DNA from: Melitaea cinxia
Taxonomy: Eukaryota; Arthropoda; Insecta; Lepidoptera; Nymphalidae
Assembly: GCF_905220565.1 (NCBI RefSeq)
Contig: NC_059398.1
Span: 1,302,001 to 1,366,000, forward strand
Direction: 5' to 3'
Length of the DNA stretch: 64,000 nucleotides
Positions 59,591 through 64,000 of the stretch are shown here, piece by piece (position 1 is the first letter of the stretch; the number at the start of each line of letters is the position of its first letter). The position numbers were made by a program, and so were the translations under genes. The notes beneath the pieces are model-generated. The model saw only the letters and a program-made list of their open reading frames with translations, searched no databases and had not been told where the DNA came from.

Positions 59591-61205
59591 CAAATCTTAC
59601 GTAGATCTTACCTAGAGAACACGCGGTCTCGACTCCAGGACACGTCTGCTCCAACGGCCATCGGTTCTGCGACGCAAGTGACCAGCCTACTTCCACTGCA
59701 ACTTGCTAATTTAGTACTTTCGTTTTTTTTTATATAGAAGAGGGGGCAAACAGACAGTTGGCTCACATGGTGGTAAGTGAAAACAACATCTATAGACACA
59801 GATAAAAATTAATACAATAAATTAAATACAGCCTGGCCAGTAATTTTTATTCAACCCTTTCGAGATTATTATTGTAATATACAAAACTAAATATAAAATA
59901 ATTTACATCCACATAGCGGATGGGTGAAGTGCGTCTTTAGTTCGCTACTCCTAGTAATATTATTTTATGTACGTCACCTCACTACTATCGAATATTGTAT
60001 ACTTATACTACTTATTAAAGTTTATTAACAGTTAATTACTTGAAATTTTAAAGTCGATTTTGTCATATAACAGTAACAGTTACTCAATACTTTATTTCCC
60101 GACATCAATACAAAAAGGTACGTCATTTTGACCGACATGTTATTTAATAATGTGATTTCTGTTTAAATCTACAGTGTAACGCGATTAATCATAACGATGT
60201 TGGTAATTAATGAAATTTATGTGTCCCGTATATTTTACAACGTATTATGTGATGCGATGAGGTCATTGTTTCCGAACTGCGGACTATTTTGGACGATATT
60301 CATTTGAATTATTATTTTCGAATAGACGCTTTTGTGCTTTTTAGTTTATTTTTTTTAATCAATATTTGATTATATTATTGAGTAGGGCAACTGAAATTGG
60401 AGCTAGACCTTTTTTTTTAAATTAAGAATTATCTTGTGACAGATAAGAAAAAAATTTGAATAAGGAATTATGAAATTTGAATATGGAATTATGGAACAAC
60501 TTTATCGGATTTTATCGCGGTTTATTAAGTTTTTTAGATGCTTGACGTTTCGGATACTTTATAGCAACCGATGATCCGAAATATTTGTTTCATTATAATG
60601 AGTGAAATTCGCGTAAACATTAGAAAACAATATTTGAATAAAGATTGCTTTTGCACCAATTTTTTTTATCATTCCGTATTCTAGAAGCAATTACGCATAA
60701 TTATATTTAACTTATGTTTCAAATGAATGTCACATTTGTTATAATGTTACGTTACATATATGTTTTTGTGTGTGTCATTATTATTTATTTCAAATTTCAC
60801 TTCATATCAGACAATGTATGACGATATTTCGACGTTAGACATTCGCATCTGTTAGTGTCAACTTGTCAATTGTATTTTGACATGCACCTGTCGAGTGCGA
60901 TCTCAACTTATGTCGAGAAGTCACGTCTGTAAAGTTTATCTTGCGCATAAGTTGCTGATAGATTTTATCAGTACTTGGTGAAATAAGCCTTTATAGAATG
61001 TTTTGCCTTAATGAACTAAAGCTTTTGCATTGCAAATAAAAAAAATTGACAGATAAAAGTTTAGTATGATGGTGAAAAATAAATTAATCATATGCTTTTA
61101 TCTGTGGGATACCGTTATGTCAGATAGTCTTATCAGGTACAGAAAAATAAGCTCCAAATGTGTGTGTTTAACAGAGTTAAGAATATTAGTCAGAATAATA
61201 TATAT
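59591..61205. other. AT-rich sequence, no gene seen
   Basis: Family J fragment at 60500; otherwise nothing recognisable. Confidence 0.5.
60500..60575 (+). repeat. Family J repeat, rearranged
   Basis: TTTTATCGCGGTTTATTAAG in direct orientation, then ACGTTTCGGATACTTTATAG, which is the inverse of the 52285 copy. Confidence 0.4.
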
Positions 61206-61487
61206 TTTTTTTTATGCCACTAGGTCGGCAAACAAGCGTACAGCTCACCTGATGGTAAGCGATTACCGTAGCTTATAGACGCCTGCAACACCAGAAGCAT
61301 CGCAAGCGCGTTGCCGACCCTATCCCCAATCCCCCCAGGAGCTCTGGTCACCTTACTCACCAACAGGAACACAATACTGCTTGAAAACAGTATTATTCAG
61401 CTGTGATCTTCTGTAAGGTCGAGGTACTACCCCAGTCGGGCTGCTCCATATTTTGAGCAGGAAATTCCTGCTGTGCCCTACCTCAGT
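61206..61487 (-). repeat. Family B repeat, full length, left arm of an inverted pair
   Basis: T-run, then CACTAGGTCGGCAAACAAGC, through to CTGTGCCCTACCTCAGT. Well preserved. Confidence 0.8.
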
Positions 61488-61542
61488 CTCACTCATAATT
61501 ATGTAATTAATATTATAGATATAAGTAAATGATATACATCTC

Positions 61543-61787
61543 AACTGAGGTAGGGAACTGCAGGAAATATCCAGCTCAAAATCTGGAGAATCCAGATAGG
61601 GGAAGTACCTCGACCTCACCATATCTAAATAATACTGTTTTTAAACGTGTTGTGTTCCTGTGGTGTGTAAGGTGACCAGAGCTCCTGGGGAGGGTAGGGG
61701 ATAGCGATTTTGATGCTTCTGATGTTACTTCGGTATTTCAAGTGAACCGTATGCTTCCCTGCCGACCTAGTTGTATGAAAAAAAAAT
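61543..61787 (+). repeat. Family B repeat, right arm of an inverted pair
   Basis: Starts AACTGAGGTAGGGAACTGCA, ends CCGACCTAGTTGTATGAAAA. More diverged than its partner 55 bases to the left. Confidence 0.75.
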
Positions 61788-63192
61788 ATGTAAAGAGTTG
61801 ACAGTATATTGAAAACATAAAGAAAACTCACATGTAAGACTTAATAAATATCACTTTATTTTTGTAATAATATTAATGAACATCATTCCTCTTATTTTTT
61901 TAAAAAAGCATGTTTTCATAATCTCTCGTAAGAGATTTCATAATACATCGTAAAATCTATTTAATTAATGACCGCAACGCAACAGAGTCATCAAACAACG
62001 CTCCGATGTTTACCAGATCTTCGGAACACCAGATAATCCCATCTCAGTCAACTCTAAATCACTCAAGCCTGACACTATCAAAAACAATATAGGACGGAGT
62101 AAAAAAAAGTGAAGCTTACACTTCGTAAATCCAAAAATTATCTCCTGACGCTCAAAGATATCGCATGACATATTTACTGCGGCGGTTTAGGGCATAAAAC
62201 TAATCCAGGGAGGTAGGGAGGGAATGAGGGACCTTTATTTCTACATTCGTCACATAGTCGCCGTAAATTATCATACTCAGCTATGATATGACGGGGGACG
62301 CCCATTAAAACGCGTTTGATTTAGATGGGGCTATAAAATTGATTTATGCTTTCACGCCAACAAAACCCGTGGTATGGAAGCAACTATAATATTAACATTT
62401 TCGTGAATAACCTTTTCGGGTGCAACACCATATATAAATCGGTTATCAATGGAATTTCGACTTATTGTTTTATGGGACAGAGTTAAAATTCGTTTGGCTT
62501 CTCGTCGAGGGATAATATCTTTTGTAATTGAAAAAAACAAAGTTCGCTCGTAAAAGTTACATACGTTTTGTTCGTTACAAATGTTACTTTATGTGTAACA
62601 GGCATTTGTGTCAATTTCGTTCGATAGTTCCAGTTATTGGTAACATTGTTTCGATCGGATATTTTTTGATTTGGATTACTTTACGATCTAATATCGAATA
62701 GAACGATGTAATTAAGAAAGACGTATAATTATATATACTTATAAATGTGCATAAAATAATTTATGGTCGGTTAAGCGATGCATCATTGAATATTGCTTAT
62801 AGAGTAGAACTTTTTTGTATTGATTTTAAAAGGTAGATAAACACATGGTGTTATGGGTCACTTCGCTTACATAATGGCATACCATGTCTAATATCAATAA
62901 AATAATATTAGTTTTATAGTTTGAGTTTAATTTTTTTATACAAATGATTCCTTTATTAGATTACTTTTGTTTTCATATTTATAGTAATGATTCTTCTTTA
63001 TGTCAATCACAGTTTCAATGTCTTGCACCTCATTTGTATAATACATGTAATAATATCCTATAAATGTACCTTTTCACTATCCGCGAATATCAGCCAGAAG
63101 TAACTGAAATTATGAAGACAGAAAGTAAAAAACTTAAGCATCTTTTGTAAATTGTATTTGATATCTATATACTTAGTATTTTGACATGAAAA
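61788..63192. other. Single-copy sequence, no gene seen
   Basis: 61970-62370 is GC-richer and single copy; the remainder is AT-rich. Confidence 0.5.

Positions 63193-63225
<33 letters not shown>
63193..63225. repeat. (CA)n microsatellite
   Basis: About 16 uninterrupted CA units; a shorter CA run lies at about 63519-63539 in front of the family D element. Confidence 0.9.
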
Positions 63226-63226
<1 letters not shown>

Positions 63227-63462
63227 CTGCCTCTTGTTATCATTAATTTTCTTATTTGTATTTTTTGTAAAGCTTATCTTATTTCGTCCTTTAACTTAGT
63301 AGTGTCTTATGGAAGAGTGATTTTCTGACATGGGAGCTTATTGCACTCAGAAGAAGTCAACCTTTGTATTATTATTGTAATGTATTGATTTATTGATAAA
63401 ATAAACTTTTTTTTATGTATTATCTGTTTCTGATTTTAAATTTTTGTTACGAGTAGATGGTA

Positions 63463-63749
63463 ATAAATAAATAAATAAATAAATAAATATCTTATCTTAT
63501 AAATATCTTACATTCACGCGCACACACACACACACACACGGTCGTCTGTTCCTATGGTAAGCAACTTAATGCTTGTGTTACAGGTAACAGCCGACTGTTA
63601 TAACTATATTTTTTTGATAAATATACATAGAAATTTATACATAACACACATATATAAATACAAATATTACACTCAGACTCGCGATCGCGAGACGCGATCC
63701 GCGGAACAGAAAGCAGGGCCACTACAAACTGCGCCAACGGGCTAGTCGA
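63463..63749 (-). mobile_element. Family D tRNA-derived SINE, box B replaced
   Basis: Same body and box A as the 42740 copy and an (AAAT)n run at the 3' side. The box B region is replaced by a CpG palindrome CTCGCGATCGCGAG (63678-63691). Confidence 0.7.
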
Positions 63750-64000
63750 AATTTAAGATAAGCTACTTTTGATAATTCATACATAAAGCTTAATCACGTT
63801 ATACGTGAGATAGTTTGAAACTTAATCAGGTTAGCTAAAATTTTAATTACAAATGCAGTTGGTCCTTAGCTGATAAAGTCTAGGTTATGAGAAAATACGC
63901 GTCCCATTTAGGGATTACAAACATCTCAACCCTGTCGGACAATCATTCATTTTATCAATAAACATTTTTACAACGTATACAATCGTATTTACCTGTGACC

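Noticed and set aside
43746..61787. Family B copies considered as a CRISPR-like or satellite array
   Set aside because: They are dispersed, in both orientations, A-tailed and unevenly truncated: interspersed retro-elements in a eukaryotic genome.

Overview
This is a 64 kb piece of an AT-rich animal nuclear genome, almost certainly from a butterfly or moth. The evidence is many dispersed repeats of kinds common in lepidopteran genomes (short elements ending in the 'CCAGCAGTGGACTG' tail, tRNA-derived SINEs, small Helitron-like elements ending in CTAG) around one gene with introns. No bacterial, plastid, viral or CRISPR features were seen.

The only protein gene I can support is the insect teashirt/tiptop zinc-finger transcription factor on the + strand. 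Its large last coding exon is 24003-27027. Two different upstream exons can feed it, and both end in the same codon phase. One is an internal exon at 18663-18852; its own start exon must lie further 5', probably outside the window. The other is a short first coding exon at 22654-22679, downstream of a GC-rich promoter-like stretch with two short upstream ORFs. If both are used, roughly the first 18 kb is upstream intron and 18.85-24.0 kb is intron carrying an internal promoter.

The 3' UTR starts at 27028 and has poly(A) signals near 27671 and 27887 and two Pumilio-type sites. At 28103-28213, just past the second signal, is a long imperfect hairpin with the size and shape of a microRNA precursor. 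It is the best candidate here for an undescribed element.

From 28.2 kb to the end no further gene was found. This is a gene desert made of single-copy AT-rich DNA and transposon debris. Several single-copy patches carry clustered homeodomain, Exd/Hox and Hth-type motifs, notably 55.2-55.55 kb, 33.0-33.2 kb and 7.1-7.6 kb. They are plausible teashirt enhancers, but only by inference.

The repeats are informative. One ~330-bp SINE-like family (A) has at least nine copies, many with exact target-site duplications of 9-16 bp, variable 5' truncation and a trinucleotide tail. It shares its 3' end with C-terminal fragments of an RTE-like LINE also present here. A second ~275-bp A-tailed family (B) has about eleven copies, including a close head-to-head pair at 61.2-61.8 kb. 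Two family A copies are nested inside older repeats, which gives relative ages.
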